Source: Agrobacterium rosae (GTDB taxonomy: Bacteria; Pseudomonadota; Alphaproteobacteria; Rhizobiales; Rhizobiaceae). Taken from it: 64,000 nucleotides of DNA. The translations under genes were made by a program, and so were the position numbers. The stretch is taken from assembly GCF_002915175.1 (NCBI RefSeq), contig NZ_NXEJ01000003.1, forward strand, positions 62,001 through 126,000. The letters are read 5' to 3'. Each line of letters begins with the position of its first letter. Position 1 is the first letter of the stretch. The notes below the pieces were generated by a model. The model saw nothing but the letters and a program-made list of their open reading frames with translations, searched no databases and was not told where the DNA came from. Shown piece by piece: positions 25,057-34,202 of the stretch.

Positions 25057-26322
25057 TCAGCTTGCCCTCGCAAATCCCGCATCGCCAGCCAGAATACGCT
25101 CAAGCGCTGCCGTGAAGCGATCCACCTCTTCCAGCGTGTTGTAATGCACCATGGAAACCCGCAGCATGCCGCCATGGTCGGTCAACTCGAGATATTCGGC
25201 AAGCCGACGGGAGTGGAAATCCCCAAAGCGCATGGCAATCTGTTCGCCGTCCATTGCCTTGCAGAGGTCACCCGCCTCGCGGCCATCGAAGCGGAAGGCA
25301 ATCGTCGGCACGCGTGTCTCATCATGGTTGCTGGTCTGCCCAACGATCCGGCAATCGTTACGGGAGCGCAGGTAGCTTAGCAGGCGTTCGGTCAGGAGGT
25401 TCTCCTGCGCCGTGATGGCTGCAAATGCCGCCTCGATTTTCTGGCGCACCGTGCCGGTCACGCCTGCCTGCTCGCCGAGTGTCGTCAGGTAATCGACGAT
25501 GCCGCAGGTGGAATAGGCCAGCTCATAGTTCGGGTTGCCCGGCTCCAGCTTGCCCGGCACTTTGTCCTTGCCGTAGAAGTAATGGTAGAGCGTATCAAGC
25601 TCGAGCAGCAGATCGTATTTGCCATACATCAGTGCATAATGCGGACCATAGGTCTTGTAGAGGCTGAAGACGTAATAATCGACGTCGAACGCCTGCACAT
25701 CGACGGCGCGGTGTGGGGCATAGGCCACGGCATCGACGCAAATCTTCGCGCCGCGCGCATGCACGAAGTCGGCGATCTCTCTGACAGGATTGATCGAGCC
25801 GAGAATGTTGGAGACATGGGTGACGCAGACCATCTTGGTGCGCTCGCTCATCAGCAGTGCGAGATCGGCAAGATCGAGCGTCAGTGTTTCCTTGTTCAGC
25901 GGCCAGAATTTGAGCGTGATGCCCGCATCCTGCAAACGGTCCCAGGGGCCGATGTTGGATTCGTGGTCGCTGACGGTGACGATGATTTCATCGCCCGCAG
26001 ACAATTGGCTTTGCATGGCGCGGGCAAGGTTCTGCAGCAGCGCCGTGGTGGAACTGCCGAAGATGATTTCTTCCGGTCTCGACGCGTTGACCAGATGCAT
26101 GGCCGCAGTCCGTGCCTCATAAAGTGCATTGGCCGCACTTTGCGAAACCGCGTAGGAGCCGCCGATTTGCACGTTCTTTTCGATCAGAAACGTATTGATG
26201 CGCTCCAGCGCGCCTTTCAGAGTTTGCGATCCGCCGGCGTTGTCGAAGAAAGTCCAGCCGCGCGACAGGCCCGGAAACTGGCTGCGTACGTAATCGAGGT
26301 CAAGCGGTGAAGGGGTGGTCAT
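25057..26322 (-). CDS. class V aminotransferase-fold PLP enzyme, VC1184 (cysteine desulfurase-like) subfamily
   Basis: A 421-residue fold-type I PLP enzyme: FFDNAGGSQ (residues 25-33), SDHESNIGPW with His120, the cofactor Asp in KICVDAVAYAPH (Asp197) and the Schiff-base lysine in VFSLYKTYGPHYALMYGK (Lys223). It resembles the VC1184-type cysteine desulfurase-like family. The loop that carries the catalytic Cys in SufS/IscS-type desulfurases reads MRFGDFHSRRLAEYL here and contains no Cys, so sulfur transfer is unlikely; a beta-elimination or other lyase reaction on an amino acid is more plausible. It lies between the hydantoinase and the amino-acid importer genes. Confidence 0.88.
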   Translation of the reverse strand: MTTPSPLDLDYVRSQFPGLSRGWTFFDNAGGSQTLKGALERINTFLIEKNVQIGGSYAVSQSAANALYEARTAAMHLVNASRPEEIIFGSSTTALLQNLARAMQSQLSAGDEIIVTVSDHESNIGPWDRLQDAGITLKFWPLNKETLTLDLADLALLMSERTKMVCVTHVSNILGSINPVREIADFVHARGAKICVDAVAYAPHRAVDVQAFDVDYYVFSLYKTYGPHYALMYGKYDLLLELDTLYHYFYGKDKVPGKLEPGNPNYELAYSTCGIVDYLTTLGEQAGVTGTVRQKIEAAFAAITAQENLLTERLLSYLRSRNDCRIVGQTSNHDETRVPTIAFRFDGREAGDLCKAMDGEQIAMRFGDFHSRRLAEYLELTDHGGMLRVSMVHYNTLEEVDRFTAALERILAGDAGFARAS

Positions 26323-26350
26323 TCCTGGTGTCTCCCGAATGGTCTTTTAT

Positions 26351-27100
26351 TCAATGATTGAGGACGGCGCGAAGGAAGCCGCGTGTCCTTGCCTCTTGTG
26401 GATTGTCGAAAATGTCTGAAGGCGTGCCGGACTCCACCAGCCTGCCGCCATCCATGAAGATGACGCGGTCCGCCACCTGACGGGCAAAGCCCATCTCGTG
26501 GGTGACGATCACCATGGTCACACCGGTGCCCGCCAGCTTGCGCATCACATCCAGCACTTCGCCGACCATTTCAGGATCGAGCGCCGATGTCGGCTCATCG
26601 AACAGCAGAACACGCGGCTCCATGGCAAGCGCCCGGGCAATCGCCACACGCTGCTGCTGGCCGCCTGAGAGTTGGCCGGGAAATTTTTCCGCCTGCTCGG
26701 AAATGCCGACGCGGGCCAAAAGCTCTCGTGCCTTGCGTTCAGCCTCCGCTTCCGGCGTCTTTCGCACCCGCATGGGGGCAATCATAACGTTTCTGAGAAC
26801 CGTCATATGCGGAAACAGATTAAACGACTGGAACACCATGCCGACTTCGGCACGCACCTTGGCTAGCGCCGGACCGGGGGCAACGCGAATGCCATCCACG
26901 GTTATGGTACTGTCAGGCGAAAAGGCTTCCAGATGGTTGATGCAGCGGATGAGCGTCGATTTGCCCGACCCGGAAGGACCGATCACGCAGACGACTTCGC
27001 CTTCTGCCACATCGAGATCGATTCCGTGCAGCACGGTGAAGGTGCCATAGGCCTTGGTCAGTCCACGGATGGAAATGAGGGGTGGTGCGGTCTTTTCCAT
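26351..27100 (-). CDS. polar amino-acid ABC importer ATPase (GlnQ/HisP-like)
   Basis: A 249-residue ATPase with Walker [11 protein letters not shown]-loop [14 protein letters not shown], signature [17 protein letters not shown], Walker [21 protein letters not shown] and H-loop [12 protein letters not shown]. This is the PAAT (GlnQ) pattern. Its start codon overlaps the last base of the permease stop (TGATG type). The complete importer (binding protein, one permease, ATPase) shares an operon with the hydantoinase and class V PLP genes and is likely regulated by the divergent GntR protein. Confidence 0.95.
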   Translation of the reverse strand: MEKTAPPLISIRGLTKAYGTFTVLHGIDLDVAEGEVVCVIGPSGSGKSTLIRCINHLEAFSPDSTITVDGIRVAPGPALAKVRAEVGMVFQSFNLFPHMTVLRNVMIAPMRVRKTPEAEAERKARELLARVGISEQAEKFPGQLSGGQQQRVAIARALAMEPRVLLFDEPTSALDPEMVGEVLDVMRKLAGTGVTMVIVTHEMGFARQVADRVIFMDGGRLVESGTPSDIFDNPQEARTRGFLRAVLNH

Positions 27101-27771
27101 CAGCGTTTCCCCCGGCTGAAGTGTTTCTCAAGGCGTGCCACGACGGCCACCATCGGCCAGAGCAGTGCGATATAAATGAGCGCAGCACCGATCAGCGGCG
27201 TCGGGTTTGCGTTCAGCGCCTGCGCTTGCGTGGCCTGTTTCAACAGGTCCGGCATGGCTACCACCGAGGCAAGGGCGGTGTCCTTCATGACGTTGATGCA
27301 GTTGTTGGTCAGCGGTGGAATGACGATGCGGATGGCTTGCGGCAGGATAATATCGATCATGGTGTTGCGGTTGGAGAGACCAAGCGCGGCAGATGCCTCG
27401 AATTGCCCATGCGGCACAGCCTCGATGCCTGCGCGAAAGATTTCGGCGGTATAGGCGGCGGATACCAGCGACAGCGCAGTGACCGCAGACAGGAAGGGCG
27501 ACAGTCGGATGCCGACGAAGGGCAGCGCGTAATAGACGACAATCAGCAGCACCAATAGCGGGATCGACCGGAAAATGTCGATGTAACCACGGATCAGCAG
27601 TTTGAAGAAAGCCGGAGCGTAAAGACGTGCCACCGCCAGAAACAGGCCGCCTATCAGACCGCAAAGAATGCTGGTGACGCCGATCTGGATCGTGACGACC
27701 AGACCCCAAAGCAGCTGCGGCAGGCTGTTGAGGAACACGGGAACATTGAAGAAGGTATTGATGAGGTTCAT
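27100..27771 (-). CDS. polar amino-acid ABC importer permease (GlnP/HisM-like)
   Basis: A 223-residue inner-membrane protein starting [20 protein letters not shown]. It has the family block [20 protein letters not shown], the [18 protein letters not shown] motif and the EAA loop [20 protein letters not shown]. About five membrane helices; it probably works as a homodimer since only one permease gene is present. A GC-rich hairpin separates it from the binding-protein gene. Confidence 0.94.
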   Translation of the reverse strand: MNLINTFFNVPVFLNSLPQLLWGLVVTIQIGVTSILCGLIGGLFLAVARLYAPAFFKLLIRGYIDIFRSIPLLVLLIVVYYALPFVGIRLSPFLSAVTALSLVSAAYTAEIFRAGIEAVPHGQFEASAALGLSNRNTMIDIILPQAIRIVIPPLTNNCINVMKDTALASVVAMPDLLKQATQAQALNANPTPLIGAALIYIALLWPMVAVVARLEKHFSRGKR

Positions 27772-27796
27772 GCCGGAGTGGCTCCCTTGGCAATCT

Positions 27797-27819
27797 GGCG
27801 GGGCGCGATTGGCCCCGCC
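27797..27819 (-). terminator. intra-operon hairpin after the amino-acid binding-protein gene
   Basis: GGCGGGGC (27797-27804) and GCCCCGCC (27812-27819) form a perfect 8-bp stem with a 7-base loop. It lies 16 bp after the binding-protein stop on the minus strand. It fits attenuation or 3'-end stabilisation that keeps binding-protein levels above those of the permease. Confidence 0.7.
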
Positions 27820-27835
27820 GGATGCGGTTCAAGCC

Positions 27836-28633
27836 TTACTTGGCCTTCGGCATGTCGAGAACGGCAACCGTCGAGGTCGTGTCCTCCGCTTTCGCGCCGA
27901 ACCATGTCTCATGCAGCTTGGCAATGAAGCCTTCGCCCTTCAGCGTGGTGATGACCTTATTGACTTCAGTGGCGAGCGGATCGCCCTTGTTGAACATGAT
28001 CGAGTATTTTTCACCGGTCGGGATGCGCTCGACAACCTTCAGCTCAGGCTTGTCCTTGGCGTAATAGAGCAGAGCCGGAATGTCAGAGATATAGCCATCG
28101 ATGCGACCGGCCACGAGATCGAGCATGGCTGGCTGCAAGCCTTCGAACTTGCGGATTTCGCCAAGCTTGTATTCGCCCTTATGCGCTTCGGCCCACATGT
28201 CGCCCGTCGATCCCGTATCGACGCCGACGACCTTGCCGCTCATACCCTTGAGGCCGGTGATGCCGGAAGCGGCTGTGACCGTCAAAGACTGGTCGCTATC
28301 GTAATAGGGCTGAGCGAAGGTGACGGATGTCAGGCGCTTTTCGGTGATGGTGATCGAGGAAATAGCCATATTGATGCGGCCGGACTGGACGGCGGGGAAC
28401 AGGCCGTTGAACGGCGTGTTGACGAATTCCACCGACTTGCCGAGGCGCTTGGCGATTTCGTTGACGAGATCGACTTCGAAGCCGGTGACCTTGCCGCTGG
28501 CATCTTCGAATTCCCATGGAACGTTGCCGATATTGGCACCGACCGTCAGATCGGCGGCCTGAACGTTGAGCACGCCGAGTGCTGAGACCAGCCCGGCGAG
28601 AAATGTGCTTTTGATGCGCGAAACGTGAAGCAT
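27836..28633 (-). CDS. amino-acid ABC importer substrate-binding protein (family 3)
   Basis: A 265-residue periplasmic protein with a signal peptide (MLHVSRIKSTFLAGLVSALG, cleavage after about residue 26). The mature part has the SBP_bac_3 pattern: GANIGNVPWEFEDASGKVTG, FEVDLVNEIAKRLG, FVNTPFNGLFPAVQSGRINM and VDTGSTGDMWAEA. It is the first gene of the hydantoinase operon, transcribed away from the GntR gene across a gap that contains a 31-bp dyad operator. The ligand is probably an amino acid or N-carbamoyl amino acid, inferred from neighbours. Confidence 0.94.
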   Translation of the reverse strand: MLHVSRIKSTFLAGLVSALGVLNVQAADLTVGANIGNVPWEFEDASGKVTGFEVDLVNEIAKRLGKSVEFVNTPFNGLFPAVQSGRINMAISSITITEKRLTSVTFAQPYYDSDQSLTVTAASGITGLKGMSGKVVGVDTGSTGDMWAEAHKGEYKLGEIRKFEGLQPAMLDLVAGRIDGYISDIPALLYYAKDKPELKVVERIPTGEKYSIMFNKGDPLATEVNKVITTLKGEGFIAKLHETWFGAKAEDTTSTVAVLDMPKAK

Positions 28634-28671
28634 TGGAGGACCCCTTGTTTTATGTTTTGAGCCAATCTACG

Positions 28672-28702
28672 TTGGTCTAACTGGTCAGACCAGTCCGACC
28701 AA
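28672..28702. promoter_or_regulatory. 31-bp nested palindrome, operator for the GntR/FadR regulator
   Basis: Centre at 28687: CTGGTC-A-GACCAG (28681-28693) is perfect, and an outer TTGGTC (28672-28677) / GACCAA (28697-28702) pair flanks it. Only two of 15 positions per arm mismatch. It lies 39 bp upstream of the binding-protein start and 88 bp upstream of the GntR start, ideal for control of both promoters. The TGGTC-N-GACCA form is typical of FadR-type operators. Confidence 0.8.
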
Positions 28703-28789
28703 ACAAGCACGCGCTTTTATGCTTTGCAAGATGTTACTTCAAAAATATATCGGAAGGGCCGGGGACGGCTTTCAGGGAACAGGGATCGA

Positions 28790-29482
28790 ATGCTCAACAA
28801 AACGCTTGTGCCACAATCGGTTGCCCGCGAAATCCAGGCCATGATTCAGGCCGGACAATTGAAGGCAGGCGAAAAAATCCCCTCACAGCGTGAGTTCTCC
28901 CAGAAATTCGGCATTAGCCGCGCATCTCTTCGCGAAGCTTTGCTAACCCTGGAAACCCTCGGCCTTTTGAAAACGGAAGCCGGACGCGGGACATTCGTGG
29001 CTGCTGGTGATGGAGCGGCTGGCCAATCGGGCATGGCACCGTGGCGCTACTCCGAAAGCTATTCCGTTTTCGATGTCTTCCAGACCCGCATTCTGCTGGA
29101 GGGCGAGATCGCCCGCCTTTCCGCTGGTCGTCTGTCCCAGACACAGCTGGAGAAGATGGAAAAGGCGACCAAAACGATGGAGGATTGCTGGGCCAATCAG
29201 GATTTGCTCGCCAATGTCGATGCCGATCTGGAGTTTCATGGCATCATCGTGTCCGCCTGCTCCAACACCATGCTGAAGGCCCTATACCAGACGGTTCGGG
29301 ATCAAGTCACCGAAACCCAGCGCCAGCCAATCCCGATTACGGACCCGGAAAGAATGCGGCAATCCATCGCAGAACACCGACGCATTATTTCCGCTCTAAG
29401 GGCAAACGACGGTCCGCTGGCTCGAAGCGAAATGGAAGCGCATATTCGTAACACGGCACGGTGCGCGGGCTTGCAGCCATAG
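28790..29482 (+). CDS. GntR family regulator, FadR/FCD subfamily
   Basis: A 230-residue regulator: winged helix VAREIQAMIQAGQLKAGEKI and SQREFSQKFGISRASLREAL (family PSQREFS...SRxSLREAL motif), then an FCD domain (VFDVFQTRILLEGEIARLSA, DADLEFHGIIVSAC, SIAEHRRIISALRAND). The start ATG at 28790 follows CAGGGA; a longer frame from 28724 adds 22 unrelated residues. It is divergent from the amino-acid importer/hydantoinase operon and is the obvious candidate to bind the dyad at 28672-28702, probably sensing an operon substrate. Confidence 0.94.
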   Translation: MLNKTLVPQSVAREIQAMIQAGQLKAGEKIPSQREFSQKFGISRASLREALLTLETLGLLKTEAGRGTFVAAGDGAAGQSGMAPWRYSESYSVFDVFQTRILLEGEIARLSAGRLSQTQLEKMEKATKTMEDCWANQDLLANVDADLEFHGIIVSACSNTMLKALYQTVRDQVTETQRQPIPITDPERMRQSIAEHRRIISALRANDGPLARSEMEAHIRNTARCAGLQP

Positions 29483-29539
29483 GTGCCACAATCTTTAGAG
29501 TTCGATTTGTTGCCGTGAAAGCGCGTCCGCTGCTGCTCG

Positions 29540-30814
29540 TCATCGAAGGTCAGAATTTGCCGAAATGGTGATTTCTACCAGCAATCCACCGGATGGCGTA
29601 TTGCTGGCGGTTGCGCCGCCGCCGTGCCATTCGGCGGCGCGGCGGGTGATAGCAAGCCCTAGGCCGAAGCCGGAGCGGGTGGTGACGGTGGAGCTTTGGG
29701 AGAAGGGCTGGAAGATGGTTTCGAGTTGGGATTCTGGCACGCCAAGCCCTTCGTCCTGGATGGAGAGTGACAGATTGGTGCCTCTCACCTGTGATGTGAC
29801 GAGCACCGATGTTCCGGTTTCGGTATATGCTATCGCGTTGCGGATGACGTTTTCCAGCGCCCGATAGATCAGTTCGCCGTTCACTGATGCTACGAATGTC
29901 TCGACGCCCTGGTAGATGACTTTCACCTCACGGCTCTGGCCCTCAAAGCTTGCGTCTTCGACAATTTCGCGGACGAGGTCTATGACATCGAGCGTTTGCC
30001 GTTCGAAGCGTGGGGTACCGCGTTCGGAAAGTCTGGCCAGCGTCAGGATTTCGCCGACCAGTTGGTCGAGGCGCTCCACTTCGCGTCCCATTCGTTCGAT
30101 CATAGCTGTCAGTCGTGCCGGGTTTTGTTGTAGGACGCCGATTGCGGCTTGTAGCCTCGATAAGGGCGAGCGAAGCTCGTGCGAGACATCGTGAAACAGT
30201 TGCTGCTGCGTTTTCTGAAGCTCCTGCAAACGTGTGGCAGTGATGTCGAGATCGTGGGCAAGCGAGGTTATTTCGTCGCGCTTGCTGCCGATTGTGTGGG
30301 CGATGCGAACGTCGAGCTGGCCATTTGCCAGCGCGCGAAGTCCGTAACGGAGCTGCTCGACTGGGCTGATGAAATAGCGCGCGAGCCAGTAGGCAGCCGC
30401 CGCGGCTGCGAGAAGGGCAGCCAGCCATGGCACGGTGCGCGGCCAAGTTTTGGAAATTACGCCCTGATCGGGACCTGCAATCTCGATGCGATAGCAACTT
30501 CCGTCGCTTACGAGATTTGTTGCGAATTCACTGCCCTGCGTTGTTGTGCAGTCGGTGGCTGGACCAACCGCATTGATGCTGACGGTGATATCCTGATCGG
30601 CTTTCTTCATCGCCGCAATCAGCGCCATTGCTGCGTCCGGCCCGCTGGATTGCAAAAGCTGCGATGTCGTCTCCATCGCAAACGCCTGTTTGCGATGACT
30701 GAGCTCTTCCTGGAAAGGCGATTGAAACAATGCGCTGATGGTAAATAGGAACGCGATGGAGCCAGCCATGGCAAGCCATACGACGGTAAAGAATTTCCAG
30801 AACAGGCGACGCAT
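29540..30814 (-). CDS. sensor histidine kinase (OmpR-partner class)
   Basis: A 424-residue membrane kinase: first membrane helix (FFTVVWLAMAGSIAFLFTIS), a periplasmic sensor of about 100 residues containing two cysteines, a second helix (VPWLAALLAAAAAAYWLARY), a HAMP domain, the H-box LFHDVSHELRSPLSR with His212, the N-box ENVIRNAIAYTETG, and the G-boxes DEGLGVP and GFGLGLAI. The start at 30814 lies two bases after the response-regulator stop, so the two are cotranscribed. With the regulator it likely senses envelope stress or a toxic compound and controls the divergent RND pump. Confidence 0.94.
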   Translation of the reverse strand: MRRLFWKFFTVVWLAMAGSIAFLFTISALFQSPFQEELSHRKQAFAMETTSQLLQSSGPDAAMALIAAMKKADQDITVSINAVGPATDCTTTQGSEFATNLVSDGSCYRIEIAGPDQGVISKTWPRTVPWLAALLAAAAAAYWLARYFISPVEQLRYGLRALANGQLDVRIAHTIGSKRDEITSLAHDLDITATRLQELQKTQQQLFHDVSHELRSPLSRLQAAIGVLQQNPARLTAMIERMGREVERLDQLVGEILTLARLSERGTPRFERQTLDVIDLVREIVEDASFEGQSREVKVIYQGVETFVASVNGELIYRALENVIRNAIAYTETGTSVLVTSQVRGTNLSLSIQDEGLGVPESQLETIFQPFSQSSTVTTRSGFGLGLAITRRAAEWHGGGATASNTPSGGLLVEITISANSDLR

Positions 30815-30816
30815 TT

Positions 30817-31515
30817 CTAGCCTTCCAACAATTGATAGCCACGGCCTCTTACGGCCTGTATCCAAGGTTGTTCGTCTGCCCGTGTTCCCAGTTTTTGACG
30901 GATACTGCTGATATGCACGTCGATGCGCCGGTCGAAGGCGGTCAAAGGTTTGCCGAAGGCGCGAAGAGAAATTTCCTGCTTGGAAACCAGTTGGCCGGCG
31001 GAGCGCGCAAGAACTTCAAGCAGGCTGAATTCCGTACCGGTCAGCTCCAGCGGCGTGCCGTGCCACTCGGCTGTGCGCTTGGAGGGATAAAGAACAAGAT
31101 CGCCGGTTCTGATTTCTTCCACCGAACCATCGCGTTCGCTTCGGCCCGACCGGCGCAGAATGGCGCGTATGCGCGCCGCCAGTTCTCCCGGTGAGCAGGG
31201 CTTGGACACGTAATCATCGGCGCCGAGGTTGAGGCCGGAGATACGATCGACATCATCGCCACGGGCCGTCAGCATCAGGACTGGCACGTCGCTGACCTGC
31301 CGGATTTTGCGCAGAACCTCGATGCCGTTCATGCGCGGCATCATGATATCGAGAACGATGAGATCGGTTGATCGCGACAGGGCTTTGGCGACACCGATCC
31401 TGCCGTCGGCAGTGGCTTCCACGGCAAAACCTTCCTCGGTCAGATACTCACCAAGCAGATTGGTGAGTTCCGTATCGTCATCGATCAAAAGAACCTGGGT
31501 CATGGTGTAATCCAT
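30817..31515 (-). CDS. response regulator, OmpR/PhoB family
   Basis: A 232-residue two-domain regulator. Receiver: QVLLIDDDTEL, phosphoacceptor in DLIVLDIMMPRMNG (Asp56), MLTARGDDVDR, and YVSKPCSPGELAARI with the conserved Lys. The C-terminal winged helix has LTGTEFSLLEVLARSAGQLV, DVHISSIRQKLG and AVRGRGYQLLEG. The start may be 31515 or the in-frame ATG at 31503. It is the first gene of the two-component operon and is divergent from the RND efflux operon. TTTAC direct repeats in the gap are candidate binding sites. Confidence 0.95.
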   Translation of the reverse strand: MDYTMTQVLLIDDDTELTNLLGEYLTEEGFAVEATADGRIGVAKALSRSTDLIVLDIMMPRMNGIEVLRKIRQVSDVPVLMLTARGDDVDRISGLNLGADDYVSKPCSPGELAARIRAILRRSGRSERDGSVEEIRTGDLVLYPSKRTAEWHGTPLELTGTEFSLLEVLARSAGQLVSKQEISLRAFGKPLTAFDRRIDVHISSIRQKLGTRADEQPWIQAVRGRGYQLLEG

Positions 31516-31563
31516 CGGGTAGATGGACGACCTTTAAGGCTTACCATCTGCGAATACAGCAGT

Positions 31564-31578
31564 TTTACATAACTTTAC
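31564..31578. promoter_or_regulatory. TTTAC direct repeat, candidate response-regulator binding site
   Basis: TTTAC at 31564-31568 and 31574-31578 lie 10 bp apart, one helical turn, in the gap between the response-regulator and efflux genes. OmpR-family regulators bind such direct repeats as dimers. A CTTGAC -35-like box follows at 31584-31589, reading toward the efflux operon. Confidence 0.45.
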
Positions 31579-31650
31579 GTATTCTTGACCGACATTAACA
31601 TCGCGATCCCTAAAATACGGCCTTGAGCTTTTTCAGGCAGTCCGGATCCC

Positions 31651-33078
31651 ATGCGCATTACGGTTTTTCATTCCTTTTCAGTTTTCGCCACGGCAGTTGT
31701 GCTCACCGGCTGCACAAGCCTTGGTGAGCTGAAGCCTGCGGCCTCCGTCGTTGCGGCCCACTGGCACGCCACCTTGCCCCATGGCGGTCGCTCCAGCGAT
31801 CTTCTGGCCTGGTGGGCGAGTTTCAAGGATGGCTCTCTGGATGCATTGCTGAGAATGGCAGAGCAGGACAATCCGTCCATTCAGGAAGCGGTGGCCAATA
31901 TCGACAAGGCGCGGGCGACGCTCGACAGCACCAAGGCAGGCCTTTTCCCCTCACTCGGTGGCTCCGCATCCGCTTCGCGCGAAGGCAACAAGGGCGACGA
32001 TCTCAATAAGCTTTCGGCGGGAACGACCAAAAGCGGCGGGCTCGATGCGTCGTGGGAACTCGATCTTTTCGGAAAAACCAAGAAACAGGTGCAGGCCGCG
32101 GCTTCGAGAGCGCAGGGCAAGGTCTGGTCGTGGCATGATGCGCGCGTATCTGTTGCCGCCGAAGTCGGTGATTATTACGTGCAGTACCGGGCCTGCCGGC
32201 AGCTGGAGCGGCTTTACAGTGACGAACTCGCCTCCCAGAAAGAAACGATCCGGGTGACGGAAAAATCCGCACAGTCGGGTTTCACCTCGACGGCCGATCT
32301 GGCGCTTGCCCGCGCCAGTGCTGCATCGTCTTCGTCAAGCCTTACCTCCCAGCGCGGGAATTGCGAAATCCTCCTCAAATCCATCGTTCAGCTGACGGGT
32401 GGTGACGAGACTGCTGTCAGAAAGCTTCTCGACCACGGGCCGATCCGCATTCCGCAACCGTCCCAGCTACGCATCGCCTCGGTTCCGGCAGAGGTCCTAC
32501 GGCAACGGCCCGATATCAACCAGTTGGAGACCGAAGTTGTCGCGACGATTGCCGATGTTGGTGCTGCCAAGGCGGATATGTATCCGAGCCTCAGCCTGAG
32601 TGGATCGATCTCCATCAGCCAATCCACCGTTACCGGCAGATCGGTGCCATGGTCCTTCGGTCCAGCCCTGTCCATTCCCCTGCTGGATGGGGGATCGAAG
32701 AGGGCAGCAGTCAGAAGTTCGGTTGCGGATTATGATGTCGCGGTGGCGAGTTACAAGGACGGTGTCCTGAGTGCGGTTTCCGAGGTCGAGACAGCGCTTG
32801 TGAATGTGAATACGGCGCTGAAGCGCATCAACGATGCCAAGTCTGCCGCAGACTATTACCAGAGCTATTTCCGGTCTATCGATCAGAACTGGAGGTCCGG
32901 CGGGGCCAGCATTCTCGACCGTGAGGAGGCACGCCGGTCTGCGCAGTCCGCCGCCATCAGCCTTATCGAAATCCGGCGCGATGCGGTCCAGTACTGGATT
33001 GCTCTCTACAAGGCTCTTGGAGGCGGCTGGGCTTCGCCAGCCAATGTTGCTGTTGCCTCCCTTAATGGAACACGCTGA
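31651..33078 (+). CDS. RND efflux outer-membrane factor (OprM/NodT family lipoprotein)
   Basis: A 475-residue TolC-type outer-membrane channel. The signal peptide ends in the lipobox VVLTGCTSL, with Cys21 as the lipidation site. Two outer-membrane-efflux repeats follow: first WWASFKDGSLDALLRMAEQD and NIDKARATLDSTKAGLFPSL, second LRQRPDINQLETEVVATIAD with GPALSIPLLDGGSKRAA. It is the outer-membrane exit of the pump. It is the first gene of a three-gene operon; its stop overlaps the start of the adaptor gene by one base. Confidence 0.94.
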   Translation: MRITVFHSFSVFATAVVLTGCTSLGELKPAASVVAAHWHATLPHGGRSSDLLAWWASFKDGSLDALLRMAEQDNPSIQEAVANIDKARATLDSTKAGLFPSLGGSASASREGNKGDDLNKLSAGTTKSGGLDASWELDLFGKTKKQVQAAASRAQGKVWSWHDARVSVAAEVGDYYVQYRACRQLERLYSDELASQKETIRVTEKSAQSGFTSTADLALARASAASSSSSLTSQRGNCEILLKSIVQLTGGDETAVRKLLDHGPIRIPQPSQLRIASVPAEVLRQRPDINQLETEVVATIADVGAAKADMYPSLSLSGSISISQSTVTGRSVPWSFGPALSIPLLDGGSKRAAVRSSVADYDVAVASYKDGVLSAVSEVETALVNVNTALKRINDAKSAADYYQSYFRSIDQNWRSGGASILDREEARRSAQSAAISLIEIRRDAVQYWIALYKALGGGWASPANVAVASLNGTR

Positions 33079-34202
33079 TGCAAAAATATGTCTTCATTCC
33101 TGCTGCGATTGCAGTTGCACTCGCTTTTACCCTGAGTACCGATGCGCGCGGTGAGGATAGTCAACAGACGACCACCCGTGCGGCGGCGCTGAGCGTCAAC
33201 GTGACCAAGCCGGAGGTCGCGTCCTGGCCCGTGACAATTCCTGCCAGTGGACGACTTGCAGCATGGGAGGAAGCTGTCATCTCGGCCGAAGTCAGCGGCC
33301 TGCGGATCACCGGCGTTAATGCAGATGTCGGTTCCGCTGTGAAGAAGGGCGACCTTCTGGTCCAATTCGACCCCAAGACATCGCAGGCCGAACTCGATCA
33401 ACAAAAGGCTTCTGTCGACAAGGCTCAGGCAGAGCTTGATCAGGCGGTAGCCGACGCAGACCGCGCGCGCGGATTGACCGGATCCGGCGCGCTTTCGAAC
33501 CAGCAGACGACGCAATATCTCATCACCGAGCGCACCGCCAAGGCGGAGCTTGCGTCTGCGCGCGCATCACTCGCCTCTGCGCAACTGACGCTGGACCGAA
33601 CCAAGGTCTACGCGATTGATGACGGGGTGATTTCCAGCCGCTCCGCCTCCTTGGGTAAGGTCGTCAATGCTGGCGACGAGTTGTTCAAGCTGATCCGCCA
33701 GAACCGGGTGGAATGGAACGCGGAACTGCCGGTCAAACGTCTGGCTGACGTGAAGGAAGGGACGAAAGCCGTCATCGCCACGCCTGCGGGTGATGTTCAT
33801 GGCGAGGTGCGGTTAATATCGCCCACCTCGTCCACGGATAACGGGCGAGTCATTGTCTATGTCGCGCTGCATCCAGACGCAGGCATGCCGCAACCCAAGA
33901 CCGGCGTTCTGGTCAGTGGTCATTTCGAGTTTGCCCAGACCGATGCTCTCACGGTTCCCGCTTCGGCGGTGACACTCAGAGACGGCTTTTCCTACATCTT
34001 CATCATGAACCCATCCCAGCAGGATACGGTCTTGCGAAAACGTGTCGATACCGGCCGACGGCAGGGGGATCGCGTTGAGATTCTCTCGGGCATAGAAAAG
34101 GCGGATAGCATCGTCGCATCGGGCGGCGCCTTTCTGGCGGATGGCTCGGTCGTGCGGGTCGTAGAGGCAGCTGAAGTTGCCGATGGGCAGGCTGCGAAAT
34201 GA
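33078..34202 (+). CDS. RND efflux periplasmic adaptor (membrane fusion protein)
   Basis: A 374-residue periplasmic adaptor with an N-terminal signal peptide (MQKYVFIPAAIAVALAFTLS). Domains in order: first lipoyl half (WEEAVISAEVSGLRITGVNA, KGDLLVQFD), a coiled-coil hairpin (QAELDQQKASVDKAQAELDQ), second lipoyl half (TKVYAIDDGVISSRSASLGK) and a beta-barrel (AVIATPAGDVHGEVRLISPT), then a membrane-proximal domain. It bridges the inner-membrane pump and the outer-membrane channel. The stop overlaps the pump gene start by four bases. Confidence 0.94.
   Translation: MQKYVFIPAAIAVALAFTLSTDARGEDSQQTTTRAAALSVNVTKPEVASWPVTIPASGRLAAWEEAVISAEVSGLRITGVNADVGSAVKKGDLLVQFDPKTSQAELDQQKASVDKAQAELDQAVADADRARGLTGSGALSNQQTTQYLITERTAKAELASARASLASAQLTLDRTKVYAIDDGVISSRSASLGKVVNAGDELFKLIRQNRVEWNAELPVKRLADVKEGTKAVIATPAGDVHGEVRLISPTSSTDNGRVIVYVALHPDAGMPQPKTGVLVSGHFEFAQTDALTVPASAVTLRDGFSYIFIMNPSQQDTVLRKRVDTGRRQGDRVEILSGIEKADSIVASGGAFLADGSVVRVVEAAEVADGQAAK

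Noticed and set aside
25057..26322. Annotation as a sulfur-mobilising cysteine desulfurase (SufS/IscS)
   Set aside because: The catalytic Cys loop is missing and no Fe-S assembly genes are adjacent.
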